Source: Holophagae bacterium (lineage in GTDB: Bacteria > Acidobacteriota > Thermoanaerobaculia > Thermoanaerobaculales > Sulfomarinibacteraceae). Taken from it: DNA of 5,349 bases. Position 1 is the first letter of the stretch; each line of letters begins with the position of its first letter. The stretch is from assembly GCA_030637505.1 (NCBI GenBank), contig DAOWGJ010000225.1, positions 1-5,349 on the forward strand. Reading direction: 5' to 3'. Below are positions 4,953-5,349 of this stretch, in pieces. The notes below the pieces were generated by a model. That model made no database searches. It worked only from the letters and a program-made list of their open reading frames with translations, and had not been told where the DNA came from. A program made the position numbers and the translations under genes.

Positions 4953-5349
4953 ACCGCTCGCCGGCAATCATCGGAATCGACGAAGTCGGACGGGGGGCCT
5001 TGGCGGGCCCCGTCGTCGTGTGTGGGGTTCGGTTTTCGAAGATCCCGCGACACGAGGGAATCCGCGACTCCAAACAGCTCTCGAAAAATAGGCGGAATCA
5101 GGCTTCCGAGTGGGTTCGCCGGCACGCTGATGAATGGGTGGTCGTCGAGATCTGGCCGGAGGTGATCGACAGGATCAACATTCTCCAAGCCACACGAAGG
5201 GCGATGCGGACGGCGGTCCGGTCATTGAGACGTTCGGGTGACGGGGTTGTCGTCGACGCAGTGGAATTGGGCCGGGGATTTGAAACGGTACTGTCTCCTT
5301 TCAAGGCAGACGAACGGTTCTTCTGCGTTGCGGCTGCGTCCAATGTTGC
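4949..5349 (+). CDS. rnhB: Ribonuclease HII, N-terminal part, cut off by the right window edge
   Basis: RNase HII cleaves the RNA strand of RNA-DNA hybrids and nicks DNA 5' of misincorporated ribonucleotides, starting their repair. The frame reads IIGIDEVGRGALAGPVVV, with the catalytic Asp and Glu of the DEVGRG motif at residues 11-12 counted from the CTG. It continues with RDSKQLSKNRR, the third catalytic Asp in VVVDAVELG (residue 103), and FKADERFF followed by CVAAASNV, the start of the AAS motif, before the window ends. The last catalytic Asp and the C-terminal helices are outside. The frame is open from 4814, yet it contains no ATG, GTG or TTG before the catalytic motif. The CTG at 4949 gives the usual short N-terminus and is used here, with the true start uncertain. 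It probably shares the rplS transcript. Confidence 0.92.
   Translation, partial: MNRSPAIIGIDEVGRGALAGPVVVCGVRFSKIPRHEGIRDSKQLSKNRRNQASEWVRRHADEWVVVEIWPEVIDRINILQATRRAMRTAVRSLRRSGDGVVVDAVELGRGFETVLSPFKADERFFCVAAASNV

Overview
The window looks like a stretch of GC-rich bacterial chromosome carrying nucleic-acid housekeeping genes. A cut-off lipoprotein gene is on the minus strand at the left edge. To its right, five plus-strand genes follow: a Mut7-C family predicted ribonuclease, RNase III (rnc), UvrC (uvrC), ribosomal protein bL19 (rplS) and the first two thirds of RNase HII (rnhB). Four of these five encode proven or predicted nucleases. I see no phage, transposon, CRISPR, tRNA or rRNA signature. 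The lipoprotein signal peptide implies a diderm or otherwise lipoprotein-bearing bacterium. The style of the lipoprotein and the short tandem repeats between genes recall Acidobacteriota, but that placement is a weak inference.

Layout: positions 1-725 (minus) hold the lipoprotein, which starts at a TTG behind a good Shine-Dalgarno and continues beyond the left edge. Positions 726-780 are a 55-base divergent intergenic region in which the two strands' -10 hexamers overlap. The Mut7-C gene (781-1308) and rnc (1331-2035) are 22 bases apart. A 487-base gap (2036-2522) follows, with no convincing gene but a strong 11-bp inverted repeat. uvrC runs from 2523 to 4337. The next gap (4338-4557) holds a hairpin, two families of short tandem repeats and a well-formed sigma70-type promoter for rplS (4558-4905). 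rnhB follows within about 45 bases and runs off the right edge.

The genes cover RNA processing (RNase III, possibly the Mut7-C protein), nucleotide excision repair (UvrC), the ribosome (bL19) and removal of RNA from DNA (RNase HII). An rplS-rnhB neighbourhood is common in bacteria, and the two are probably co-transcribed here.

Two aspects of gene expression stand out. First, the Mut7-C gene, rnc and uvrC lack convincing Shine-Dalgarno sequences and each has a -10-like hexamer ending 6-8 bases before the start codon, the arrangement expected of leaderless mRNAs. The lipoprotein and rplS instead have clear leaders and ribosome binding sites. Second, rnhB has no in-frame ATG, GTG or TTG ahead of its catalytic DEVGRG motif. 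Its best start is a CTG overlapping the stop of a 14-codon ORF, unless a base is missing from the assembly. I did not find a clearly new multi-gene system.
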